Below, piece after piece: positions 1-12,516 of a DNA stretch of 64,000 nucleotides. This DNA is from Gnomoniopsis sp. IMI 355080. Its lineage: Eukaryota; Ascomycota; Sordariomycetes; Diaporthales; Gnomoniaceae. The notes under the pieces are model-generated. The model did not search any database, was not told where the DNA came from, and worked only from the letters and a program-made list of their open reading frames with translations. Each line of letters begins with the position of its first letter. Within the stretch, counting starts at the first letter, position 1. The position numbers and the translations under genes were made by a program. The stretch lies in NCBI GenBank assembly GCA_027946555.1, contig JAPEVC010000109.1:55220-119219 (forward strand), in the 5' to 3' direction.

Positions 1-1724
1 CGAGGCGAAATATCAGCAGTACAGCCCTCCGTTTTACTCTGCCGGATATATCCTGACAGTTGGGGCAAACTTTGCGTTCTACCCGGTCTATTTTCTCTAT
101 ATTACCTTCAATCAATGGACGACCGTGTCTGCTGCCTATAAGGACTTCTGGGCCGGCCTGAGGAAGGGAAAAAGCAACTATAGTGGAAGCTCAATGGATG
201 TGCACTCGAGATTGATGTCCAAGTACCCAGAGGTCCCGGACTGGTAAGTTTATCATCTCACCTCATGATCAGGCGTGTTTAGATATAGTGCAGGTGGCTG
301 ACGGGGTGCGACCGTCACTAATATGACGATGGCTTCGCCCGGTCCCAATTGGGACTAGCGCCATTCCAGCGAATGGCACATCCACCACACAACTCAGGCG
401 ATTAATCCAACCGACACATCAAGATCTATACATCCAAGATGATTGATGTCATTGAACATTATCCAATCGATTGATTAGTTGCTGACATAGCATTCAACAC
501 ACAGGTGGTTCATCATTATCCTCCTGGCCGCGCTCGTCCTCTCCATCATATTCCTCCAGATATATCCCCTCGATACGCCCGTCTGGCTGACCTTTATTCT
601 CCTCGGCATTAATCTGATCTTTGCCGTTCCTCTCTCGTTCCTTTCTGCTACTACAGGCACCAACTTGGGTCTTGGCTCCCTCATCCAAGTCATCACCGGA
701 TTCGTCCTGCCCGGCAACCCCAACGCCTACCTCTATGGACAAACTCTCGGATCTTGGGCTTTAGCTGGCTATGGGGATAACTTCGTTCATTAAGTTCCAA
801 TTCTAGGATATCCTGCCCTTAATATACCTACTAACAATTGTATAGAGATCAAAAGATGGCGCACTACTCCAAGATCGCGCCACGCGCGGTCTTCCGCTCA
901 CAAATCGGCACCATCATCATCACATGCTTTGTAGCAGTCGGCACGCAAGACTTTATCATGAATAATGTCGAGGGGCTTTGTACAGCCGATCAGCCACAAA
1001 AGTTCACGTGCGCAAACGACGGCGCGCCGATGTACTCAAACAGCCTGATGTGGGGCGTGCTTGGGAGTGATCGCATGTTCAACTCCATGTACCCTTTGTT
1101 CAAATGGTGTTTCCTCATTGGATTCGCCGTGGCGGTAATTTTCCTGGTGCCGCAGTACTATGGGCCAATATACCTGCCCGGGGTCCGGGAGAAGATCAGG
1201 ACGAAAGTGTCACCAAGGATATTCGAGAGGCTCGACAGGACGATATTTCCGTTCGTTGCAAGTCTCTTGTGGTTGAATCCCATCTTGATTATCCAGGGAA
1301 TTCAGCATTGGGCGCCGAGCAATCTGAGTTATAAGACGCCGGGAATGATACTATCATTCATATTCATGTGAGTAATTCTTGCCTTTCTACTACGTATCTT
1401 CCTTTTCCAAACAAAGTCCTCTTATCTATGTTTCTCTACATCTTCATACAGCAAACTGACAAACCCGCGACATCCAGGTACTGGCTCCCTCGGCGACATC
1501 TCGCCTGGTGGGAAAAGTACAACTACGTGTTGTCAGCCGCATTGTCAGCTGGCGTAGCCATCTCGGCCCTGATCATGTTCTTCGCAGTCGACTATCATCC
1601 AAAATCGCTGAAATGGTGGGGCAACACGGTCAGTTCGGCAGGTGTGGACGGGTCCAGCGTTGGTATTTTGCCTATACCTGCGAGAGGGTACTTCGGACCA
1701 GAGAAAGGACAGTTCCCAGGATGA
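1..1724 (+). CDS. OPT-family oligopeptide transporter, C-terminal part (5' truncated by window edge)
   Basis: Proton-coupled uptake of small peptides across the plasma membrane is the usual role of the OPT family. Read exons are 1-243, 505-789, 846-1367 and 1478-1724 (stop 1722-1724). Exon 1 ends with the OPT signature MDVHSRLMSKYPEVPDW. Exon 2 holds two membrane segments and a Gly/Asn-rich loop (PGNPNAY). Exon 3 has DQKMAHYSKIAPRAVFRSQ and a Cys-containing loop (LCTADQ, FTCAND). The last exon gives the terminal membrane helix and a short hydrophilic tail. Introns 244-504 and 1368-1477 are normal GT-AG. The middle intron has a good branch site (CTAAC at 831) and TAG acceptor, but its expected donor reads TTAAGT instead of GTAAGT. 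Without splicing the frame stops at 791-793. The gene is therefore either damaged, miscalled at one base, or spliced from a non-canonical donor. The N-terminal half lies outside the window. Confidence 0.88.
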
Positions 1725-2986
1725 AGTGGGCATTGAGGTGACCCTCTAGAGGTTGTAGTCTCTAGTATGGGATGGGCCTGGTGAAATAGTGGATATCGGG
1801 ATAGGCCGTAGCTAAGTATATCTTACTTCGTGACATATCCTTATTCGACTATGCATTCCGCTGGCAGCTTTTTGCCTCGTCTCTGCCCGTTTTGTTCTAC
1901 GTTATTCCTCGTCACTGATCGACGTGAACCATTGATTTGCTACTTGACATACTATGCGAAGCATTTGTCCAGGTCCTTCGGGCTGATACCAATCCCAAAA
2001 AGATAAGGTATCTGTCTGTCAGTGATAGAATTTGGAACCATCACATGCCAAATCATTAGTCGCCCATGAAAAAAGATCGGACCTGAGAGTCTGGGCATAC
2101 CCGGTCAGCATGGAATTGGCACTTATGTACTGCGTAGTCATCTTCTTCCCCCTTATAGTCTGCTATGCTATTGGAGGGTCTTGCAGCAGGTCTAATGGAT
2201 GCGGTGAGACGACCCAAAAACTGCATGACACACAGACCTGCATCTATTTTGTGAATAGGGCTGCAACGACGTCAGGACCATAAAAGAAGCAAAAAGAAGG
2301 GCGCCGGGGGGGCTTCCCCATCTGATCCGCAGCCTCATCTGACCCAGACTACCGGAACCAAGCCAAATTTAAATCCCCGAGGCAGTGGCCAAGATCCATT
2401 CGCAGTAGCAATGCCCGTTTTGCAGGTTTGGGGAGGCCCGGAACGGTTGCACTGGCGGGCAAAAAGTAAGAATGCGGGCGCATATATCGATGCTTCATCC
2501 CTGCGCAGCCCCAAATCTGAATACAGTAGTATGGTATCGTAGGGCGAGCACCGCCATGCGCATTAATAAGGATCCCAAGAGTCGGGCGTACATGTTTTAT
2601 TCGCTGCCAGCCTCTGTGTCGTGCGAGGCAGATCCTGCTGACTAGCTAGTGGCAGTGGAATTTCATGCGTTGTGTCTGCTAAGTATGCTAAACGTACACA
2701 AGGGTGACTTGTCGTCTGGACTCTGTATTAGTGAAACAACCGGGCGCAAAGCTTCCCATCCGGGACGATCACTTGTGTTGCGCCACGTCAACCCTACCTG
2801 CGAACACCACCACAGACTTTTTTTCCAATCTGCTCCTTTCTTGCCTCAATCATGCATATTTGCGCCTGAACTGCGGTGACGGAACCGTTAATTTTCTTGT
2901 GGTCATTCGCAGAGTGATCCCTGTTGAGGGCAAGCTTTGTCTTGTCGGCGTGCTGCTTCTCATACTCCCTTATAAGCACAGCCGCC
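1725..2986. other. Intergenic, no gene seen
   Basis: About 1.26 kb between the transporter and the next plus-strand gene. Only short open frames without family features occur. It contains the 3' flank of the transporter and presumably the promoter and leader of the gene starting at 2987, whose start codon sits in a strong context (gccgccATG). Confidence 0.5.
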
Positions 2987-5900
2987 ATGTTGGGGGTCCA
3001 CTCCCTCGCTCCGGCACAGCTTTACGCTGGGACCGAGAGAAAACCTGCCCCAAAGCCAAAATCCAACATGGGCGACGTTCAATCTGCCGTATTGGGCGAT
3101 GCCAATGCGACGACAAATCCGCATGACAGCGACATCACACATACACGCCGCAAGAAGGAGCTGGCAGGAGGACCGAACGATACTACCAGACTGGCGCAAC
3201 GTGACTCTGGAGTAGGATCTACCACTGGCGATTCTCACGAATTCTCACAGATCAACGAGGATGCGCCAAGTACTTCACAAAGAACCGAGCCGGCGTCCTG
3301 GTTAGCAGGTGAACAACCAGCAGCCTCAGATGGCGCACAAAAGCCAACGACAGTACCGCCTCCCCAGCCCGTGACGGTGCCCATGGAGAACAGCGAGAAA
3401 AGGACAGACTCCATCGACTTCAGCAACCGTCCACCAACAGAAGCCGGGCCGTCTCGGAAGCGCGCCGGCTCAAGCCACTCCTCGCTACAGCATGACGCGC
3501 CCTTGGAGCAAGCGCCCCCACGACCAGACGAGACGCACTTCAACGCCATTGCCTACCGGCGCGACCCGGAGACGGTCATTGCCTACCTAGTTCCCCTACC
3601 GCAGCCCAAGCTGCAGGGCAACAACAAGGAGGCCGTCACGGAGCCCAAATACTTCCTCTACGCGCCGCCGCCACCACACCTGCTTAAGCCGCGCAACGGC
3701 GCCAGCGAGGGCTACGTGCGCAAGCTCAACAGGCATTGGCAGCAGCAGGTGCGGCGCGCGCAGCGCTCCGAGCAGCCCACCGGCAAGCGCATCCTCCCGC
3801 ATAAGCGCCTACACGGCAAGGTCGTCCGTGGCATGACCCGGGCGCTGGGCAAATTGCAGACCGACGACGTGACATTCCTCGCGCGGATCCACCCCAAGAC
3901 GGTCAACCACCTGATCCTTATCCATCCGTGGGGGCTCTCGGGCGCACAGACGCCTGAGGAGGTGATGCGGACGTTCCGCGCGCAGATGTTTGAGAGCAAG
4001 AAGAAGGCCAAGCGGGATAGTATCCTCAGCGCGGTGTTCTTCATGCCCGCGCTGGCGATTGATACGTTGGCCATCTTCTTCGGCGGCATGGCGGAGGTGG
4101 ATGGCATCTGGATGCTGGTCAGCGTGACAGCGTATCGCACCGCGCGATTCATCACGCGCAAGATGGGGCCCGAGCCCAAGACGATGGAGCTCGAGCAGGC
4201 GAAGCTCATTGAGGACGCCAAGCGAAGCGGGTTCCCGCCGACCCCACCGCCAGAGGCGGAGGAAGACAGCGAGCCTGGTGCTGTGAGGAGGAGCGTGGAT
4301 GCGTTGCGGAGAAGTCTCGGGTCTGTCAAGTACCGCATGAGCATGAACCAGAGACGCAGTCGCAGTCGGAAGAGAAAGGGTGGTGAGAGCTCGTCGACGG
4401 ACACGAGCCGGCCACAGACGACCGAGGCTTCCCGAACCGATCTCGAGGGTTTCAACCGTGGTGAGCTGGAAGACCATGCCGAGGAGAATGAGGCGCCTAC
4501 TACGAGTGCCGCAGTCCCGGCTGCTGCTCCGCCCTCCACTGCGCATTCTGGATCAGAGCTGTCCGGATTTCTGGAGCACATGGATGAAGAGGTCACGGAT
4601 GATGGGCAGCCTGGATCTAGTTCCGGGGGCATCTTTGCAAGTGAAGCAGACGGCCACAGAACTTCGGCCGAAAGCAACAACACGACCAAGTCGACAAAGA
4701 AGAAGGGCCAAAACTTCCAGCTGACCTTCTACCCCAGCCCCGCCATGGACGTCCTCGCTCGGTATGTGCAGGAGAGTTGTCACATGAAGAACGGTCGCGT
4801 CTATTCAAGCCCAGATATTGTTCCAACAGAGGAGGACGTTCTCAACGTTGTGGGATGGCGTCCGGAGAGAAGAGAGCACGATAGTCCCGAAGCGCAGGCC
4901 GACGATGAGGAGGTATGCAACCCCCTTCCCCTCAACTTACTAAACTATCTATCATGATACTGACAAGACTTTCCAGTGGCAAACCCGGGCGATCAAGAAT
5001 GATCTCCGCCAAGCATCCCGCAAAGCCGCCAAAGCCTGGAACAAGTCGTGTCGCAAGCAAGCCAAACAGCAGCGACGCAGCAAGAAAGGCGGCCTCCTCG
5101 CCTTCAAGTGGCCCGCGAAAAAGGCATCCAAGGGCAAGAATAAGGAGACTACCACTTCTTCTGACAGCGAGCCAACATCATCATCAACCGAGAAAGAAGC
5201 CCGCTCTGCAGCCATCAAGGCGCGAATTGCCGCCTTGCGCGCCAAAACTCAGCGCAAGCAGCAGAAGAAGGGAACGCCTGCTGAGGCCCAGGATGACGAG
5301 AGCGCCACCACCACCACTCCTCCCGCGGCTGCGCAAGAAGGAGAAGAAGCTACTACCACTACCAAGAAGGACAAGCGCGGTAGGGCTGCAGGTGCGGCCG
5401 CGATCCTGGGCGCACCATGTTTCGCCATGGCCGAGCGCGTCAAGAATCGTCGAAAGCAAAACGCCTCACGAAAACAAAGTGAGCCCTCATCATCGTCCGA
5501 TTCGCCGTCGGCGGAGAAAAAGAAGAACAAGGGCGGCGCTAAGCGTGGTGCGGCGCTGAAACAGCGCATGATCTCGAAACGCGACGCGCTAAGACAACGC
5601 AAAACGAAGAATGCGGCTGCCGATGTTGATGATGCACAGACGACGGCGACGCCGCCGCCTGTTGCGCCTGTAGGACTTGAGACCCCGACTGATCTTGATG
5701 AGGCGCCCAGAGACACTGAAGGAGAAGGGCAGACCACCACCACGGCCGCCGCCACTGCTGCGACAAATCAGGATGATCAGACGGAAGCTGGGGACAACAA
5801 TGCCAAGAAAGACAAGTCGTTCAAGGGCAAGCTCCTCGCCATCCCGGCTGGCATTGCCGCCGCGATCGGTGCTGTGCTCAAGAAGCGGCGCAATGAGAAA

Positions 5901-7253
5901 GACGCGAAGAAGAAGATCACCACTACTGCCGCTGATGACCTGTCGGGGGAGCCCAAGGAGAAGAAGGCGAGCAGATTCTCCGCTCTACAGGAGCGCTTCA
6001 AGGCGCGCCGCACCCGCGTTAGCAAGAACAAGAAGTCCTCCTCCTCCTCCCCCAGCGACACCACCAACAAGCAAAGCCGCATGTCGAGTGTGAAGGAGCG
6101 GATCCAGGAGATGAAGCAGAAACGCAAGGTCAAGAAAGAAGCCAACAACAGTAAGAAGAAGTCGGCTAAAGCTGCCACCCCTTCTCAAGAAGAAGAGGAG
6201 GAGGCTAATCAGCCCAAGAGCACCAAGGAGCATGGTGCTGTCGTCGGCCTCGTCGCAGGGTGCGTGGCCCTGCCCATGGCCAAGGCCAAGCAGATACGTG
6301 ACAAGCGCCGCAAGACTGGAGGGCAGCAGCAATCGCAGCCCACAAGCATCAACACCGACTCGCCCACGGTCATGAGCGGCACGCAGCTCTCCCCTGTACC
6401 GGAAGAGACCCAGCAGCAGCAGCGCAACAACACTACCACTGCGACGACCAACGATGAGTCCATAACAAGGACGACAACGACACAAGCGCCGCCGGCATAC
6501 ACCGCCGCCGCCGGGACGATGAATCGTCCGACAACGTCGTACCAGTCACCAGTCGTCGAAGAGGATGACGAGGATGACGAGGAGTTTGAGGATCCCCCCG
6601 AGGAGCTGCCCGCGACGGATAGCCAATACCTCCCCGGTCTCGGACAGAGTGAGGTCCCTGTGCGTCCGGGTCCGCCTGACGCGAGACTGGGCAGCAGTGA
6701 TACGGCGGTGGAGCAGATCGCGTCAGCTAACGAGCCGCGGCCGAGCATTGAAGCGGCTGCAGGAGGAGCAGGAGGGAGGAGGTTGAAGGCTGTCCGGACG
6801 GGGATCGAAGGGTTTGTGAATCGCAGACGTGGCGAGGGGAAAGATGCAAGTGGTGAGGCGAAGGTGGAGAACAAGAATAAGAAGAGCAACGAGCCTGCTG
6901 CTGCGGCTGGTGCAGCAGGCGAGACTACGCCGGCGACGACGGTTGGTGGGCGATTCCAAGGCTTGAAGGATGGACTTGATGGCTTGAAGGCCAAGAGACG
7001 CTCGGCAGCAGCAGGCGGGGGCGGCGATGCGGGTGTGGAGAATGAAAAGACGAAATCATCTGCTGCTGCGCCTGACGGTGAGGGTGCAGTTACGGGAGGA
7101 GGAGGTGGGCGATTCAAGTCGTTGAAAGGGGGGCTTGCGAATATGAAGGCAAAGAAGACTGGGACAGAACCGCCACCGACCAAGGAGAAAGTATACAAAG
7201 AAGGAGGCCCGGGCTTTATTGAGCGCGCACGGTGGATCTGGGTCATGGCGTAA
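2987..7253 (+). CDS. Large Lys/Ala/Thr-rich protein with internal repeats, function unknown
   Basis: Two exons, 2987-4912 and 4977-7253, join in phase across a 64-nt intron (GTATGC...TTTCCAG) and encode about 1400 residues. I do not recognise the family. The first ~640 residues look like a conserved globular part: a stretch starting DPETVIAYLVPLP near residue 192, a KLNRHWQQQ segment, and a strongly hydrophobic pair around residues 345-382. The first residues after the intron (EEWQTRAIKNDL) continue this style. The rest is low-complexity and highly basic. It contains three modules in which a Gly/Ala-rich hydrophobic stretch is followed by an Arg/Lys cluster (near residues 776, 923 and 1060) and three C-terminal copies of a GGRF-x-x-LK-x-GL-x-x-x-KAK type repeat (near 1242, 1296 and 1351). 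An acidic patch lies near 6550-6600. An in-frame ATG at 3068 is an alternative start. Membrane or cortical association is a guess from the hydrophobic-basic modules. Confidence 0.8.
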
Positions 7254-7474
7254 TGTTTTTAATTGTTTTGGACGATGAGTTGGAGATCCTGTAAGTGTAG
7301 TGTAGTAGTCTTTGTTTTAGAATTATCTAGATATCCCATCAGCTAGCGATAGCATGCAATACACGAGCATAATGACTGATCACCTATTGTAACCGTATGG
7401 TGACATTATGCAACCCGAACAACCCGTAGCAACAATACACACACTTCAGAGCCCACCTATTTTATGACAAGAGC

Positions 7475-9398
7475 TCACTCCAAGTTCAACATCAAAGCCT
7501 GGTTGACCTCCTTCAACTTCCGCTTCGCAAGCTCCAAGTCCTTGGCCGATGGCGGGAGGCCAGTCAAACTTCCGGCCAGGGGTTTGTTGTCAGTCCGGGC
7601 CTGCAATATTTCCTTGTAAGCCTGAGCCGCGGCATGGTATTGATCCAGCGTGCTTAGAGCCGCCCTGTTGGCATCAGCCTCTTCGGGTCGCAGTACAAGA
7701 GTCGGAGCAGTGGCAACAGGGCCGGCAATCGCTGCCATGGCATCCATTGCCGTCGCTTGTGTATCTTGTTGTCGCGGCGATGTGGTGTCCTCGACGGGGG
7801 GTAAGGCGTGAGATCGGTCTGGTGTCATATTGGCAGTGGGAGCCTGGAGCATGGGCGATAGAGCTGGCTTCGCAGTCGGCTGCTTCGACTTGGAGGAGCG
7901 TCCTTTGAGGCCCTTGAGATCGGTGGCTCCCATTTGGTTCGTTGCTGGTGGATGATGGGGCTTCTTCTGTATTGGATTGGGTGAATGTGCTGGCTCGGAC
8001 AAGGCCTGGCCTATCCGGTCAAAGTCGTGTGCAGTGACGTTGGCAGTACTGCTTGGTCCATCGCCTTCGCCCCCCATTTCAACGTCTGTCTGGCCGACGT
8101 TGGGTACGGGAAGACCATTAGGGTTTGCGTCCAAGCTAGGGTATATGCTTGCATTCTTGTCCGCGTCTTCGTTATCTTCACCATTTGATAGACCGTTTTC
8201 CCACTCTTCATCTCCCACTGGGTCTCCCTCTTCATCTGAATCCGTATCAGACTCGTCACCCCGACGTGCCTCTCCTCGACGGGCTTGAAGTTTGCGCCTG
8301 TTCACTGTGGGTGCATGGTCGCCCATCATTTTGATAGCCAACTCATGCCTGGCCTCTCTCACCGGTTGCTCGGCCAGCTTTGCCTCGAGCCAGGCATCGG
8401 GATCTTCGAGGACCAACTCCTTCGCAATGTCCTTGAATGCTTGAACTTGCTGCGCTTTGGCCTTTTTGTGGCACTGGTGGCGAAAGTTCTCTAGCCAGCG
8501 CTTTGGGTTCTGGGTCAGTTTCCATGCACTCTGCAGGCGCAAGACGGTGGCCACGCCCTTTTTGAGTTCCATGCCGCGGGAGGTGAGGTTCTCGTAGATC
8601 TGCTCGGCAGTCATACCCTCTTGCGTCATGCGCGTGATTTCAATCTTGCGCAGTGTCTGGATCTTGGTCTTGGCGGAGAGGCGGGCGGCATCGCTGTCTG
8701 GTGGTGGCGTCTTGAGTTTCCTTTGCGTCTGTGAAAGGTGTTTAGATCGGGATAGACACGGTGATGGGGATACGCGGGACGTAGATGGGACTCACTCTCT
8801 TCCGCATGCCCCACTTGATGCGCACGCGACTGATGGCTTTGTCGCTGGTTTGGACGCCCAGCGCCTTCAAGGCCTCGGCGATAGTCTTGCAATTCTCGCC
8901 GCGCATGGTGCGAGCCTCAATCTCATCCTTGAAGGCCTCCAGGTTGGAGCCGGTGCCGATGCCCTTCTTGTGAGGGTACAGCCATCCGTCGGGACTGGGG
9001 TTGTTGGCGCTGTGCGAGCGAGGATTCCGCCGGTAGGTCAAGTCCACTCTGGACGTGTCGAGATCGGGCGGGATGATGGGCCGCGGGTCTTGGTGAGGAC
9101 GGAAGCCATCGCGGTCGGAGCTTGCCCTGCTTGGGCCTGGGCCGGCATCGTCATGAGAAGGAGAAGGTTGTTGTTGGTATTGTTGTTGCTGTTGCTGGTC
9201 GTCGAAGTCACCTTGTTGTTGTTGTTGTTGCTGTGAAGGGGCCGTCGGCAGTGAAGGCAGCGAGGGCAGCGAGGGCAGCGAGGGGACTGCGTGTGGATGA
9301 GTCTCTACGAAAGAGCGGTGCAGCTGGAGGACTGGATCGATCGGAGTGTCTTCAGGCGCGTAGATGGCATCGCCAGGTGGATAATCGTCAGCTGCCAT
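7475..9398 (-). CDS. Putative DNA-binding protein with two HTH-like repeats and polyQ tracts
   Basis: Exons complement(8796-9398) and complement(7475-8728) are separated by a 67-nt intron (GTGAGT, branch CTAAAC, CACAG) and give 618 residues. The first ~100 residues are disordered, with a tandem SLP repeat and glutamine runs. Two related helical segments follow. One ends exon 1 (about residues 150-200: FKDEIEARTMRGENCKTIAE, later AISRVRIKWGMRKR). The other opens exon 2 (IEITRMTQEGMTAEQIYENL, later GVATVLRLQSAWKL). Both share the pattern E-I-x3-T-x2-G-x5-I and a final V-x-R/L-x-x-W, which resembles a duplicated helix-turn-helix. The C-terminal half is acidic (DTDSDEEGD) and Pro/Ser-rich with a final leucine-rich helix. 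A nuclear regulator is my inference. No Zn-cluster or homeodomain is present. Confidence 0.8.
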
Positions 9399-12300
9399 GC
9401 TGAGCAGGACTGGGAAAGTCGTCGCGACCTTCTATTGTTATCTCAGCGGCGCCAGAAACGCGGTCATGCGATGTCGGTGGGCATGTGTGGCTGCACAACC
9501 GAGATGCCGCGATGTCGTCTGAGGTTGGAGAAGGCAGAAAATGGCTCACCGCCTGCCTTACACGAACCAGTCAAGCTGCTCTCTGTCGCATTACATAATC
9601 TTACATAGCAGTCAACCTCCCCCACATTCATTGGAACCCCGCGCTCTGTTCCTTTATTGGCGAAGTGACTTGTTAACAGCCCACTACGGATAGGTATCCC
9701 ACATCCTACTCTCTCCGGACGAACACCACTGAAAAGGGCATACATCTCCCATGTCAGAAAACGCAATGACATGCTCGTGGTGCCATATGGCGTGCAACAC
9801 GAGCTCGTGGAGTCTGCTATTTTGTGTTGCGGCCGCCGGCGAAGACTATCGACTGCAATACCAACGTTCAACGTCGCAGTCAACCTCTGACCTCTACTAT
9901 CATACTTAGGTAGTAACAGTACATCTCGATGGACACCTGCTGTTAGGTACCATGCATATCCATTGGTAGCCAGCTGAACATTCTACTGGTATTCGAGCTA
10001 CCTACGTTCATCCCATCTACGCGCCACAACAATGGTCTTCTTCAACATTCAGTGGCCTTGACTTCAACACGCGCTCCCCTCCTCCTCCTCCTCCTCCCAT
10101 TCGCGAAGCCTGCCAAGTACTATAGTATGCTTGATCAACAACCTAAATTTGTTGATCAGGTGATCAGAATTCAGTACCACCGCCGTCGGTCCCTCCGAAA
10201 CCTAGTTTGAGCCTTCTTCGCTGCCTATCTCAAACTATCCCCATATTCTTGCCGACGCGGCGCCCAGATGCCAACCGATTTTCCTGTTCCTTGGCTGCTT
10301 CGTCATCTATGATATTCCCCAAGTCACTGTGCTGTGCAGTACTGCCGGTGACCTGACTCTTGGCTGGACCCAGTGCAGATGGAGGAAACGGGGGTGTTTC
10401 CCTGGCAATGCTAATTGTATCGAGTAATGTCTCCTGCCTTTTCTAACAATAGCAATCTCCAGCCTTTCCACTTTTTAAACTTGGCCTATACCCAACGTGG
10501 GTCCGGGGCGCTTCTATGGGGACATTTTTCTTTGCTTATCCTTTTGAAAAAGAGTCAGCCCTGTGCGAATTGGGTGTCACAAGGGACACTGCTTCTTTAG
10601 TTATGCGCCGCCATGGAATAAGGATGAACTGATTCCTCTCGGCGCAAATCAACCTTGGCGTCTGATAGGCTCCTCGTCGGCCTGTCAAGAGCCAAAACGG
10701 GGTCCCAGGTCCATGGTCATTGGAAACCTTCTTCGGAGTTGGATCACACGAAAATAGTGACCCGATGCAATCAATCAATCAAAGAAAGCATACGCAACGC
10801 GCCCTCGGTGATTTGTGCACTTTTAGGGCTCTAACGCGTCTGGGCACGCAGGGTTCAGACGCACCTATGTGTAGGTCCCAACACCTGCGTAGGCGAGCCT
10901 CGGAATACAACCCCAGTATCATCTCGAGTACATACCTAGCAGGGCCTAGATGCGATGCACCACCTACCTACCTGCCAACCTGCATATTAATATGTAATAT
11001 CTAGGGTACTGTATAGTATGCACCTGCAAGTTCGCCTCCCAAAAAGCCACGAGCGGTGGGCTGAGGGGGTGGAGGGGGGGTGAGGGGCCGTCTAAAATTC
11101 GCCGATCAGGGTCGTAGCCGGAATATTCCACTGCATCCAAAGGAGAGCGCCTGGAACTCTATCTTCTTATCCTGGCGTCGTCTTCACACGGCCATTTTCT
11201 TGGACACGAGAAGACTTTCTATTGGCGACAATCTTCACGCTCATCCAGGGTGGGAGTACTTACATAGTATCTTACCTAGAGATACCTAGAGAGCCCAAAG
11301 TCGGTTTTAATTTCAAAAGATCCATCCACCATTCGTCAGTGCATTGCCATTTCACTGTGCCAGCAACTCGGCCTTCCTCTTTTGGTCGCTTATAAGCTAC
11401 ATCATATCTCCGCCCCCCTCAAGCGAAGGCAAAAAAGCTGCAGGCCACCGGATGAGGAAGCCATCCCAACACATTTCACATGGGAACAAACCACATCCAT
11501 GGAGACCACAACCATGGGGAATTTTTCATCCCAAGAAACGAGATTTATGCCCATGTCCCCGAGAGAAATAAGTTGTCTTGAGTCTTTTTTCCTCCGAAAG
11601 TATACCGGCGCGGGCCTAGCTAGACCCCAAACCCCATTTGGTATGCGGCTGCGTCTTATAATCCAAGGGGGGTAAGGAGGGGGATTGCCATTATGCAATG
11701 CAAGCCTCACCTGACTTCAGTGGTACCACCGTTGTGGTTTGTTATTCCCGCCTTGCTGGGCTTTTGCTGGGCGCTTTGTTGTACCCGAAGTCGAAACTGG
11801 GCAACCTCGGCCCGCTAGTTTCTGCTGATACCATAGTGCAATAAACCTTCCTCCCTTTGACGCTTGGCCTCTCTTCCCGTTCCATGACAAGCCGGCTTAA
11901 TACAAAATGACAATGCTTGGAATGCTTTGCATAAATTCAGATACTCAAGTCGACATCAACAGACGGTCCATTGGTACCGAGAGGAACCTTGCGCCTATGC
12001 GCGCTCGAATTTTAACAAGTCTCCGTTCCATCGGTCTGGAGAGTCAGTTGGTAGGACTTTGCGACGTTTGCACCAATCCGGGATCAGAGAGTAATGATAT
12101 GTTAAGCAAGTTCACTTATTTGAGCCTCAAACTTTGTATCAGAGAGTTCACCACAGAGAAGCTCGCTTAAACACTTTTCACCGCATACTACCTTCTTAGG
12201 CAAGTGTAGAAAAGAAGGTGAGAATGTAAAAATAGATCATTAGGTAATTGCAGTATTGTGAATGGCAGCTGCAGCTCACATATGCAACAAGTCCAACATA

Positions 12301-12491
12301 CATAGTAGTGGAGAGAGATTCCCACATCCCGAGAATCCTCCCTCCCCGATGCCGAGCTGAGCAGTGTTGTATCGATCGAGCGATGTTGTAGTGAAAGAAT
12401 TGTTTGTTGGTCGTTTGCCAAGCAGCCGGCGGAATGGAGGGATTGGTCTTCTATGCGCCGGAAGTCTTGGTATCCTTGACGAGCTTATAGT

Positions 12492-12516
12492 ACACACACA
12501 CACGCACACGCACACA
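12492..12516. repeat. CA-rich microsatellite
   Basis: Dinucleotide CA tract interrupted by CG steps, followed by CATA units up to about 12530. It lies in the gene-poor interval. Confidence 0.8.

Noticed and set aside
3712..4689. 325-codon open frame on the minus strand
   Set aside because: Mirror of the GC-rich coding exon of the large repeat protein. Ser/Pro/Arg-rich with no domain features.
6209..7246. 345-codon minus-strand frame
   Set aside because: Antisense of the Lys/Ala-rich repeats, giving Pro/Ser/Ala strings only.
8628..9236. 202-codon plus-strand frame ending in a leucine/valine run
   Set aside because: Antisense of glutamine and serine codon repeats in the minus-strand gene. 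The apparent membrane run is an artefact.
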